This document shows, one piece after another, positions 7,623 to 15,417 of a DNA stretch of 18,817 nucleotides (its first letter is position 1; each line of letters opens with the position of its first letter). Source of the stretch: JASLPR01 sp964496475 (lineage in GTDB: Bacteria > Chloroflexota > UBA11872 > VXNJ01). Made by a program: the position numbers and the translations under genes. The notes beneath the pieces were generated by a model that was not told the DNA's origin, searched no databases, and saw nothing but the letters and a program-made list of their open reading frames with translations. The stretch spans positions 1-18,817 of the forward strand of contig CAZBZS010000047.1 in the NCBI GenBank assembly GCA_964496475.1. Reading direction: 5' to 3'.

Positions 7623-7991
7623 TCACAGATTGCCTTCGTCGTCTTCGTAGTAGGAAAAATCGACCGTGTCGCCTACGGAGAGGTCGAATACCCGGTAGCC
7701 GCTGAGGATGTAGAGGACGCCGTCGATGACAACCGCGTAGTTTTCGAAACCGCCGTCCTCATTCTCGGAAGACAAGACGGGCTGGATGACGTCGATGGTT
7801 GGGACAGGGTCTTCAGAGCCGTCAGGTCGCTGTCTACGAAGGAGTTCGAATCTGCCGTCTTCATCCATCCCGGATGTGGGGCGGCGCTCCCGGTCAGGGA
7901 GATCAGGTCTTCGGCGGCCCGGCCAACGTGGTAGCGTTTGCGACTTTAGATCCGTAGCTTTGCGCGGACCGGTTTCCCGAACTTTGCCCAT
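7623..7991 (-). CDS. Hypothetical protein, DUF5666-like C-terminus, ends at questionable TGA
   Basis: An unrecognised 122-residue frame. The C-terminal half (from about residue 65) looks like a real beta-rich domain: ENYAVVIDGVLYIL, then FDLSVGDTVDFSYYEDDEGN. The pattern 'VGDxV-x-DGxL' recalls DUF5666/OB-like domains, but this is only a resemblance. The frame stops at TGA (7623-7625) in the middle of that pattern and continues in frame for 49 codons beyond it. The first 40 residues are Arg/Pro-rich and may be out of frame; ATG 7868 is an alternative start. No Shine-Dalgarno or signal peptide is evident, so the N-terminus is doubtful. It is divergent from the redox protein at 8179. Confidence 0.5.
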   Translation of the reverse strand: MGKVRETGPRKATDLKSQTLPRWPGRRRPDLPDRERRPTSGMDEDGRFELLRRQRPDGSEDPVPTIDVIQPVLSSENEDGGFENYAVVIDGVLYILSGYRVFDLSVGDTVDFSYYEDDEGNL

Positions 7992-8178
7992 ATCTAATCC
8001 GCGTAAATTGTAGATGTCCGGGCCGAATACTTTTCGGTGTGCATTTAATGTACCTGCACGGCGAGGCCCGTTTGGTTAACTGATTTACAATTCGCGGCGA
8101 TTTTTAGACATTTGTACCGGTGGCGCAGAACTTTATTGATTGACGATGGCGATTCAAGCATCAGGGAGGAAATGAACG

Positions 8179-8637
8179 ATGCTCCAACCGGACAAGGGGC
8201 ACACGCTCCCCACGATCACCGGAAAGCTTGCGGATGGATCGACGTTCACGATTCCAGACGACCTGGCGGCGAGACCGACGGTGCTGCTGTTTTTTCGCGG
8301 GACGTGGTGATCGTATTGCCGCCGGCAGTTGGCCAACTACAACTACCTCTACGACACGTTCAAGGCGAATGACCTGCCGGTGATCGGGGCGACGGTGGAT
8401 TCGCCGGCGGACGTGGAGGCGATGAGCGAGCGCCTCGTGCTCCAGTTTCCGGTGATCGGCGAGTTGGAGTGGTCGCTGGTGATCGACGGACTGGGGGCGT
8501 ACCCGCTGGACCGGCAGGGCACCTATCATCCGGTCAACATTATTACGGACGAAACGGGCGCGGTGGATGTGGTGAGTTATTCCAGCGGAGCGATCGGACG
8601 GATCGGGGTGGAGGAGGCGCTGCAGTTCCTGATCTGA
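8179..8637 (+). CDS. Candidate selenoprotein: peroxiredoxin/SelL-like redox protein with UxxC
   Basis: Reading through an in-frame TGA at 8308-8310 gives 152 residues with a thioredoxin-fold AhpC/TSA-like pattern. Residues 1-43 carry the N-terminal strand pattern and PTVLLFFRGTW; residue 44 is the TGA (Sec), then SYC47RRQLANYNYLYDTF. Next come LPVIGATVDSPADVEAMSER (strand-helix), FPVIGE, and VNIITDETG near the C-terminus. Related proteins normally read RGxWCPYC, so TGA replaces exactly the first redox Cys, giving U44-S-Y-C47. The ATG at 8179 has AGGGAGGA (8163-8170) 8 nt upstream. The likely role is thiol or peroxide redox chemistry in the cytosol, since no signal peptide is seen. SelL and other Prx-like selenoproteins with UxxU/UxxC sites are known. 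The stop lies 7 nt from the convergent lipoprotein gene. A TGC-to-TGA error or pseudogene is the alternative. Confidence 0.7.
8313..8340 (+). promoter_or_regulatory. Candidate bacterial SECIS-like hairpin
   Basis: Three nested short stems follow the TGA: GTA/TAC (8313-8315 with 8338-8340), TTG/CAA (8316-8318 with 8334-8336) and GCC/GGC (8321-8323 with 8331-8333). The 7-nt apical loop GGCAGTT (8324-8330) begins with GG, as favoured in bacterial SECIS loops. The loop starts 13 nt after TGA, slightly nearer than the usual 16 or more. The helix has small bulges, so folding is only suggestive. Confidence 0.35.
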
Positions 8638-8644
8638 GCGCTGC

Positions 8645-9868
8645 TCAAGGCAAAAGGGACGGGTCGGGGCGGAAGGCCGGCCAGCGTTCTTCGCCGGAGT
8701 AGTTGGTGAGTCGCAGGAGTAGCTGGCCGTCGGGGGTGGTGACGTAGATTTCGGGGTTGTAGTCGCGCTCGGAAACGAAAGTGATGAATTGGCCGTCGGG
8801 AGACCAAGCCGGGGCCTCGTCGGCGGGCAGGTCGCCTTCGATGGGGACGGGGATCACCTGCTGATCGGCGCCGTCAGGAGCCATGAGGTACAGCCGGAAT
8901 GACCCGGCGCGGTCGCTGCTGAAGGCGATTGTGGTCCCGTCCGGCGACCAGGCCGGCGAAGTATCGACGCCAAGGGTGTCGGTGAGCCGGACCGCGTGGC
9001 CACCTTCGACGGGAACGGCGTAGATGTCGAAGGCGCTGGTGCGGGCGGAGGCGAAGACGAGCCAGTCGCCGCGGGGGGACCAGTCGGGCTCGACGTCGGC
9101 GTCGGGATGGTCGGTGAGGCGAGTTTCGACCAGGGTCTCAAGATCGATAATGTAGATATCGGTGTTGCCGTCGCGCCGGGAATGGAAGGCGATCCGCCGC
9201 CCGTCGGGAGACCAACTGGGGTGGAGATCCTCGCCGGGGGAGGTGGTGAGGCGACGGGCGTTGAAACCGTCGGAGGCCATGAGCCAGATGTCGAAATCGC
9301 CGTTGACGTTCTTGGCATAGGCGATGGTCCGGCCGTCGGGGCTGAAGGCCGGCATCACCTCATCACTGTCCACGTTGGTGATCTCCAGCAGACCGTCACC
9401 GCCGGCGCCGATCTGGAAAATGTTGAGGTCTCTACCCTGGTCGCGCTGAAAGACGATCAGGTGATCGGCCAGGGCGCGAGGCGATTCGACCGGCAGGGGG
9501 CGGGGGGTGGCGGTGGGTGTCGGCGTAGGCACGGGCGTAGGCGTCGGGGGGATGGGGGTGGCGGTCGGGGTGCTGGACGGTATCGGAGTGACGGTTGGAG
9601 TCGGGGTGGCGGGAAAGACCGGACTGGCGGTGACGGTTGGGCGGGGGGTAGGGAAGACAACCGGGGCGGGGATGGTTCTCCGGGGTCGTGGCTCAGCAGG
9701 CCCAGCCTGATTATTCTGCTCACTTGCGATCAAGGGTGTGGCCGACGCAGCGGGCGAGGGCTGTTTGTCCGTGCTTTGAACGGGCGCGGTGGGTGTGGCG
9801 GTGACACGCACGACGACCCTGCGGGTGACGGTCTCGCCGGTAGCGCAGCCGGCCAGCAGCAGGGTCAA
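8645..9868 (-). CDS. TolB-like PD40 beta-propeller lipoprotein
   Basis: A probable exported lipoprotein of about 407 residues. A lipobox LLLAGC is near the start, then a Thr/Pro-rich linker (about residues 75-125, TPTP repeats) and a propeller with repeats ending in AFSPDGRTIAYA, SWSPDGRRIAFHS, DWSPRGDWLVFAS, AWSPDGTTIAFSS and AWSPDGQFITFVS. Such propellers mediate protein or ligand binding at the cell surface; no enzymatic site is visible. The listed start (TTG at 9868) leaves only five residues before the lipobox. The same frame extends upstream as ILKLTFLAAAG, a good signal-peptide core, but without a standard start; ATG 9921 is one frame off. The true start is probably 9921 with a one-base error. 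It directly follows the sugar-isomerase gene. Confidence 0.85.
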   Translation of the reverse strand: MTLLLAGCATGETVTRRVVVRVTATPTAPVQSTDKQPSPAASATPLIASEQNNQAGPAEPRPRRTIPAPVVFPTPRPTVTASPVFPATPTPTVTPIPSSTPTATPIPPTPTPVPTPTPTATPRPLPVESPRALADHLIVFQRDQGRDLNIFQIGAGGDGLLEITNVDSDEVMPAFSPDGRTIAYAKNVNGDFDIWLMASDGFNARRLTTSPGEDLHPSWSPDGRRIAFHSRRDGNTDIYIIDLETLVETRLTDHPDADVEPDWSPRGDWLVFASARTSAFDIYAVPVEGGHAVRLTDTLGVDTSPAWSPDGTTIAFSSDRAGSFRLYLMAPDGADQQVIPVPIEGDLPADEAPAWSPDGQFITFVSERDYNPEIYVTTPDGQLLLRLTNYSGEERWPAFRPDPSLLP

Positions 9869-9922
9869 CCCGGCGGCGGCGAGGAAGGTCAGCTTCAGAA
9901 TCGGCGTGACGGGCGCTCCATA

Positions 9923-10759
9923 TCAATCGAGAGCCGCGACGAGGCGGTCTAGGGCCTGTTTGGCGACGGCGTAGAGCTCGGGCCCGGTGTCGCCAAAGCT
10001 CTCGCCGGCCAGCTTGAGGTGCGGCTCCAGGGTCAGGTGGGTGCCGATGCCCTCGTCGCGGGCGGCGCGGAGGATTTCGGGCCAACGAGCCTTGCCTTCG
10101 CCGGCGGGGACGATCTCGCCGGGACCGAGCGCGTCCTTGATGTGGAAGTAGGCGGTATGCGCTTTGAGGGCCGGCCAAGCTTCGGCGAACGGGTCCACCC
10201 CAGCGACGACAAAGTTGCTGGCGTCGAAGACCATTTTCAGGTTGGGAACGTCGATGGTCTCGAAGATGTCAACGCAGTTGGCGACGCCCTCGCCATAAAG
10301 GCCGCTTTCGTTTTCCACGACGACGGTGGTCTCAGGCGCCTCGGAGGCGGCGAGGTCGACGATCTTGCGGAGCCGCTGCATCACTTCGTCCCGGGTGGCG
10401 GCGGGCAGGTCGCCCTCGGGGACGTAGGAGGAGAACACGCGCAAGTAGGGAGAGCCGAGGCGGCGGGCTGCACGCACGGAGCCGCGGAAGCGCTCGAAGT
10501 CGGCCTCGAACGGCTCGTCGATGGGGTACTTACCGATTGGCGAGGCGACGCCGGCACAGGTGACGCCGGCCTCGGCGAGGGCCTGATTTAGCCGGTCCAG
10601 GTCGTCGTCGGTTGCCTCGTTGATCAGCTTCTGCTCGCCGCCAGCCAGGCGGAAGCGGCGAATCTCGACGTTGGGGATTGCCAATTCGTTGAGGACCTCA
10701 AGTTGCGCCGGGAACATTTCGGTGATTTCGTCGCCCAAGCCGCTCAGTTTCCAGGTCAT
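9923..10759 (-). CDS. Xylose-isomerase-like TIM-barrel sugar phosphate isomerase/epimerase
   Basis: 278 residues of the AP-endonuclease-2/xylose-isomerase-like TIM-barrel superfamily, which uses a divalent metal to isomerise or epimerise sugars or cyclitols. Visible: VENESGLYGE (metal-binding Glu on a strand), NLKMVFDASNFVVAG (Asp), TAYFHIKDAL with the His-x-Lys-Asp pattern, and a C-terminal LTLEPHL (Glu). The substrate cannot be told. The ATG at 10759 has AAGGAG (10773-10768) 8 nt upstream. It lies 47 nt after lepA on the same strand, and its TGA is 1 nt from the ATG at 9921 of the lipoprotein gene. Confidence 0.85.
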   Translation of the reverse strand: MTWKLSGLGDEITEMFPAQLEVLNELAIPNVEIRRFRLAGGEQKLINEATDDDLDRLNQALAEAGVTCAGVASPIGKYPIDEPFEADFERFRGSVRAARRLGSPYLRVFSSYVPEGDLPAATRDEVMQRLRKIVDLAASEAPETTVVVENESGLYGEGVANCVDIFETIDVPNLKMVFDASNFVVAGVDPFAEAWPALKAHTAYFHIKDALGPGEIVPAGEGKARWPEILRAARDEGIGTHLTLEPHLKLAGESFGDTGPELYAVAKQALDRLVAALD

Positions 10760-10806
10760 TTCGGTATCTCCTTGTGATGGCGTCGGGGCGGCGTGGATTG
10801 CGGGTG

Positions 10807-12615
10807 CTAGTTGTTGCGTTCGAGCAGGGAGGAGAAGGCCTCCCGAGGGATATCTACCTGCCCGACGCGCTTCATTCTTTCTTTACCCGCCTTCTGCTTG
10901 GCGAGGAGCTTGCGTTTGCGGGTGACATCGCCGCCGTAGCACTTGGCGAGGACATCCTTGCGCATGGCGGGGACGTTCTCGCGGGCGACGACGCGGCCGC
11001 CGATGGCCCCCTGCAGGGCGACGGGGAATAGCTGGCGGGGAATGATCTTGCGCAATCGCTCGACAATCTCGCGAGCGCTGGTCTTGCCGGTTTCGCGGTC
11101 GGTGATGACCGAGAGGGCGTCGACGCGGTCGCCGTTGATGAGGACATCGAGCCGCACCACGTCGGCGGACCGGTACTCGGTGAGCTCGTAGTCCATGGAG
11201 GCGAAGCCGCGGGTGGCAGATTTGAGGCGATCGAAGAAGTCGATGAGCAGGCCGGCCAGCGGGACCTTGTAGGAAAGGAGCACGCGGGTGGGCTCCAAGT
11301 ACTCGATTTCGCCGATCTCGCCGCGGGTCTGGCGGACCAGCTCGATGATGCTGCCGATGTATTCGGCCGGGGCGACGATATTGAGGCTGGCCCACGGCTC
11401 TTTGATGACCTCGATATTGGAGCGATCGGGCATCTCGGCGGGTCGGCCGACCATGGCGACGGCGCCGTCGCGGGTGGTGACCTCGTACTCGACGCTGGGA
11501 TTGGTCATGACGAGGTCGAGACCGTGCTCGCGCTCGAGGCGCTCGCGGACGATGGCCATGTGCAGGAGGCCGAGGAATCCGACCCGAAAGCCGAAGCCGA
11601 GAGCACCGGACTCCTCCGGCTCGAAGGTCAGGGCGGAGTCGTTGAGGCGCAGGGTCTCGAGGCCTTTGCGGAGAGATGAGAAGTCGGGGGGATGCTCGGG
11701 AAAGACGCCGGCGAAGACCATCGGTGTGGCGGGCTCGTAGCCCGGCAGGGACGGGGTATCGCGATCGCCCTGGCGTAGGACGGTGTCGCCGACGGGGCAA
11801 TCGTGGATGTCTTTGAGGCCGGTGCCGACGTAGCCGACCTCGCCGGCGCTGAGCAGATCGACTGGCTTGAACGCCGGGGTGAAGATTCCGACTTCGAAGG
11901 CTTCGGCATCCCGACGGCTGCCGGGAAGATGGATGGCGTCGCCCTTTCGCAACCGGCCGTCGACGACCCGCAGATAGGCCATCACGCCCCGGTGCTTGTC
12001 GTAGCTGGAATCGAAGACCAGGGCCCGCAGCTCGGCGTCCGCGTCGCCGCTCGGGGCGGAGAGGCGCTGGACGATGGCCTCGGCCACGTCGTCGACGCCG
12101 GCGCCGGTCTTGGCAGAGAGCTCCAGGATTTCGGACTCGTCGACACCGAGAATCTCGGCGATCTCGCCCTTCACGGCCTCCGTGCGGGCTGAGGGCAGGT
12201 CCACCTTGTTGACGACGGGGATGAGCTCCAGATCGAGTTCGAGCGCCTTGTAGATGTGGGCGACGGTCTGGGCTTCTATGCCCTGGGAGGCGTCTACGAG
12301 GAGCAGGGCCCCCTCGCAGGCGGCGAGCGCGCGGGATACCTCGTAGGAGAAATCGACGTGGCCGGGAGTGTCGATGAGATTGAACTGGTAGGTCCGGCCA
12401 TCACGAGCCTTGTAATCCATGCGGATGGAGGTGGCCTTGATAGTGATGCCGTGCTCGCGCTCCAGGTCCAGGGTGTCGAGCAACTGCGCTCGCATTTCGC
12501 GAGTGCTGACGGCGGAGGTCATCTCGATGAGACGATCCGCCAGGGTGGACTTTCCGTGGTCCACGTGGGCGATGATGCAGAAGTTGCGGATGTGTTGGAG
12601 TCGGGAAGAGTTCAT
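10807..12615 (-). CDS. lepA: Elongation factor 4 (LepA)
   Basis: Translational GTPase of 602 residues, the standard length. It acts on ribosomes, promoting back-translocation or aiding ribosome assembly under stress. G motifs: AHVDHGKST (G1), GITIKA (G2), DTPGHVDF (G3), NKVD (G4), SAKTG (G5). The EF4-specific C-terminal domain follows, ending in KCYGGDVTRKRKLLAKQKAG. ATG 12615 starts the family's conserved N-terminus but has no clear Shine-Dalgarno. It lies 15 nt after murJ. Confidence 0.97.
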   Translation of the reverse strand: MNSSRLQHIRNFCIIAHVDHGKSTLADRLIEMTSAVSTREMRAQLLDTLDLEREHGITIKATSIRMDYKARDGRTYQFNLIDTPGHVDFSYEVSRALAACEGALLLVDASQGIEAQTVAHIYKALELDLELIPVVNKVDLPSARTEAVKGEIAEILGVDESEILELSAKTGAGVDDVAEAIVQRLSAPSGDADAELRALVFDSSYDKHRGVMAYLRVVDGRLRKGDAIHLPGSRRDAEAFEVGIFTPAFKPVDLLSAGEVGYVGTGLKDIHDCPVGDTVLRQGDRDTPSLPGYEPATPMVFAGVFPEHPPDFSSLRKGLETLRLNDSALTFEPEESGALGFGFRVGFLGLLHMAIVRERLEREHGLDLVMTNPSVEYEVTTRDGAVAMVGRPAEMPDRSNIEVIKEPWASLNIVAPAEYIGSIIELVRQTRGEIGEIEYLEPTRVLLSYKVPLAGLLIDFFDRLKSATRGFASMDYELTEYRSADVVRLDVLINGDRVDALSVITDRETGKTSAREIVERLRKIIPRQLFPVALQGAIGGRVVARENVPAMRKDVLAKCYGGDVTRKRKLLAKQKAGKERMKRVGQVDIPREAFSSLLERNN

Positions 12616-12630
12616 TCAGGCAATTTTAGT

Positions 12631-14166
12631 TCAGTCAACCGGCGCGCCGGGTCCGCTGGCTCCGACGATTCGGGCCCGCACCCGGCGGAACGCGGAGCGA
12701 GCCTCATCGCCGCCAAAGATAAGCACGCCACCAGCGTAGAAGGCGGCACCGGCCAAGACGTAGGCGGCGAGCCAGGTGGCGCTGAGCAGGCTGGAGCCAC
12801 CACCGGGCCAGGTGGCCCAGCGCACCAAGAAGATAAGCGCGCCCATGACGGCGGCCAGCGTTATGACCCTTATGGCTCCACCAGTCAGTGCAGACCCGGT
12901 GGGGGCGGGGAGGCGGAGGCGCAGGAGCCAGTAGAGCACACCGGCCTCAAGCAGCACGCCGATGGAAACGCCTAGGGCAAGCCCGCCGATGCCCATCCAG
13001 AGGGATAGGAGCCAGGAGAGGAGCATGTGCACGAGGAGCGAGGCGACGCCGACGATCACGGGTGTACGGGTGTCCTGCATGGCGAAGAAGACCCGGGCGA
13101 GCACCTCGACGGCGGCGTGCCCGATTAGGCCGACGGAGTAGAAAACCAGCGCGGTGGCGGTGAGGGCGGTGGCTTCGGGGCCGAAGGCCCGACGCTCGAA
13201 GAGGACGGCGATCAGGGGGGTGGCGACGGCGATGAGGCCGGCGGCGGCGGGAGCGGTGAGGAAGAGGACGTTTCGCAGGGCCCAGTGGTACTGCTGGCGG
13301 AGGCCCTCGCGGTCGCCGCGGGACCACAGGGAAGAGAAGGCAGGCAGGGATGCCTCAGCAAAGGGGATGGCCAGCACGCCCAGGGGAAACAGGAGAAGCA
13401 GCCAGCCGTTGCCCAAGGCGGCGACGGAAGAGCCGCCGATATAGGAAGCGAGGAAGTTCACGAAGATGAAGCTGCTCTGGATCACGGCGAACCCGAGCAG
13501 GCGCGGGAGCATCAGGCGCATCACGCGCCGAACAGCGCGATCGCCGGGTCCGCTGCGGGGCAGGTAGCGAAATCCCACCCGGCCCATGCCGGGAATCTGG
13601 ATGAGGACATGCACCAGGGCGCCGGCCAGGGTTCCCCAGACTAGACCCATGACGCCGAATTTGTCGGTGAGTAACAGCGCGCCGAAGATGGTTCCCAGGT
13701 TGTAGAGGACGGGGCCGAGGGCCGGGAGGAGGAAGCGGCGCTCGGACTGAAGCACGCCCCGGGCGACGGCGCTGAGACCCAAGAGGAACGGCGATAGCAT
13801 CAGCCAGCGGGTGGCCTCGGCCGTGGTGGCCCGGGTGGCCGGGTTGAATCCGGGAACCAACATGTCCGTGAGCGGGTCGGCGAGCAGCATCCCGGCGGCG
13901 CCGGCGAGGATCATGAAGGCGGCCAGGGAATTGAATATCCCGGAGACCACCTCGTTCACGCGTTCGCGTCGACCGGCGTCCCGATACTCCGTATAGACCG
14001 GGATCATGGCCGAAATCAGGGCGCCGCCGGCGAAAATGGTGAAGAGCATGTCCGGCAGGCGGAAGGCGGCGAACCAGGCGTCGGCGTCGGGGCCGATGCC
14101 GAAGACGGCGGTGATGGCGGCCTGCCGCACGAAGCCGAGCAGACGGCTGGCCAAGAAGAAGGCCAT
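12631..14166 (-). CDS. murJ: Lipid II flippase MurJ (MviN)
   Basis: A polytopic membrane protein of the MOP exporter superfamily, moving lipid II across the cytoplasmic membrane for peptidoglycan synthesis. At least 511 residues, with about 14 hydrophobic segments. Visible: SRLLGFVRQAAITAVFG, DAWFAAFRLPDMLFTIFAGG ... IPVYTEY, typical MurJ N-terminus, then GVLQSERRFLLPALGPVLYN. The start is doubtful. The same frame upstream encodes GVSAAAALL, which would complete the first membrane helix, but no ATG/GTG/TTG occurs before a stop at about 14285. A start-region error or a non-standard start is possible. It is first in the minus-strand run murJ-lepA-isomerase-lipoprotein. Confidence 0.93.
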   Translation of the reverse strand: MAFFLASRLLGFVRQAAITAVFGIGPDADAWFAAFRLPDMLFTIFAGGALISAMIPVYTEYRDAGRRERVNEVVSGIFNSLAAFMILAGAAGMLLADPLTDMLVPGFNPATRATTAEATRWLMLSPFLLGLSAVARGVLQSERRFLLPALGPVLYNLGTIFGALLLTDKFGVMGLVWGTLAGALVHVLIQIPGMGRVGFRYLPRSGPGDRAVRRVMRLMLPRLLGFAVIQSSFIFVNFLASYIGGSSVAALGNGWLLLLFPLGVLAIPFAEASLPAFSSLWSRGDREGLRQQYHWALRNVLFLTAPAAAGLIAVATPLIAVLFERRAFGPEATALTATALVFYSVGLIGHAAVEVLARVFFAMQDTRTPVIVGVASLLVHMLLSWLLSLWMGIGGLALGVSIGVLLEAGVLYWLLRLRLPAPTGSALTGGAIRVITLAAVMGALIFLVRWATWPGGGSSLLSATWLAAYVLAGAAFYAGGVLIFGGDEARSAFRRVRARIVGASGPGAPVD

Positions 14167-14385
14167 GAGCAGGGCGGCGGCAGCGGAAACGCCGCGGCGG
14201 GCGTCAATGCCGGCGAGGACGGGGGCGCTTTCGTCCGATTCGGAAGTGGTGGCCGTTGGGAGATTCCTTGAGGCTGACGGTGTTATGTCAAGTGCCGCCG
14301 ATAATTCTAGCCGATTGTCGCCGACGCGGGCGGCTTTGGTAAACCACGACCCGGGACGGGCCGGGGACAGGTCTAAACTCCCTCC

Positions 14386-14595
14386 ATGGCACGCGACAGA
14401 TTCACACCCAAAAATACCGAGTTCGTCACCCTTTCCTTCGGGGCCAGATCAGCCGTACTCGCAGGCCGGGGGGCTGGGAGTGCGAGTGAGCAATCTGTCG
14501 ATCGCGCTGGTGCGGCAGGAATTTCAGACGCACCTGTATTTCGTGGGCGACCCGGAGCTGCCGGGAGTGGAGGAGCGCTTCGTGGTGCGTCCGCA
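14386..14595 (+). pseudogene. GT4-type glycosyltransferase, N-terminal fragment
   Basis: The ATG at 14386 opens TEFVTLSF, then the frame must shift (about 14441-14446) to continue GPDQPYSQAGGLGVRVSNLS and QTHLYFVGDPELPGVEER. This is the N-terminus of a glycogen/starch-synthase-like GT4 enzyme with its GGLG nucleotide-sugar loop. The rest, about 400 residues including the EX7E motif, is missing, and GH57 sequence follows at about 14611. TTCGGGG in place of the expected TTCGAGGGG suggests a 2-base loss. It could be a decayed gene or a collapsed assembly. Confidence 0.7.
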
Positions 14596-14610
14596 GGTGA
14601 CGGACACGAC

Positions 14611-15372
14611 GGAAATGATGATGCGAGCGACATCTACCGGGCGCTGCATGAGGCGGGATCTAAGGGGACGTTCATGGACGGCCTGCGGTGGGTGATGCAG
14701 TGGCGGTCGGCGACCTATCTGTAGGATCGGGGCTGCCGCTGAAAATCCTTACGCGGCACTTCGAGCTGAGCGACGACGTGGGCTATCGCTTCTCCAATCA
14801 GAGCTGGGAGGGCTGTCCGCTGCTGGCGGAGGACTACGCCCGCTGGATTGACGAGGCGGAGGGGGATTTCGTGTGCCTAGCGTGGGATTTCGAGACGTTC
14901 GGGAATCACCACAATCACGGGACGGGCATCTTTGAGTTCCTGCGGGACCTGCCGGAGCAACTGGACCGGCGGGAGATAAGGTCGCTACTGCCGTCGGAGG
15001 CGATCGAGAAGTTTGGCGATCTGAGCCATGAAATCCCGTTGCCGCCGTTCCCGGTCACCTGGGCGGGGCTGAGCGGGAGCGTGGATTTCTTCCTGGGGAA
15101 CAGTCAGCAGCAGGCGATATTCAGGCTGATGACTTCGGCGGTAAACAAGACGCGGCTGACGGGGAATACGGAGCTGATAGATATCGCCCTCTGGCTGAGC
15201 CAGTCGGATAATCTGCACTGGCTGCGGGCGGTGAACGCGAGCGGATCGGAGTCGGATGTGTCGGCGTATTTCACTCCGGTTTCGTGGCAGAGCATGGGGC
15301 TGAAATGAGATGCTCTGGGAGCATCAGTGCGTGTACAAGAATTTCATCAACGCGCTGGATGACTTTGCCTAG
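14611..15372 (+). pseudogene. GH57 glycoside hydrolase, C-terminal fragment with two frameshifts
   Basis: Three consecutive frames encode one protein: DASDIYRALHEAG and FMDGLRWVMQWRSATYL (to about 14724), then SGLPLKILTRHFELSDDVGY and AWDFETFGNHH up to a TGA at 15306, then EMLWEHQCVYKNFINALD to a TAG at 15370-15372. This is the GH57 fold of alpha-amylases and branching enzymes. The acid/base Asp region (WDFETFG, Asp at 14886-14888) remains, but the N-terminal regions with the HQP motif and catalytic Glu are absent. It would be inactive as it stands. It lies beside GT4 genes, as in alpha-glucan clusters. Confidence 0.75.
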
Positions 15373-15417
15373 GCGAGCGGCGTGGGCTGGGTCCGGGATG
15401 CGCCATCGAATGATTAC

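Noticed and set aside
7623..7625. Second selenocysteine codon
   Set aside because: The TGA is not next to Cys, Thr or any redox motif and no hairpin with a suitable loop was evident, so an ordinary stop, mutation or error is likelier.
8308..8310. TGA read as Trp or Gly through a changed genetic code
   Set aside because: yggT, the DUF167 gene, hisH, hisA, hisF and the redox gene itself end with TGA at sensible places, and Trp is encoded by TGG throughout.
8329..8637. A separate small gene starting at TTG 8329
   Set aside because: It lacks a Shine-Dalgarno and would begin inside the redox helix, while the frame upstream of the TGA encodes the matching N-terminal half.
8996..9952. Large plus-strand Gly-rich frames
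   Set aside because: They are the complement of the PD40 lipoprotein and have no Shine-Dalgarno or family pattern; the same holds for the long frames opposite hisS, lepA and murJ.
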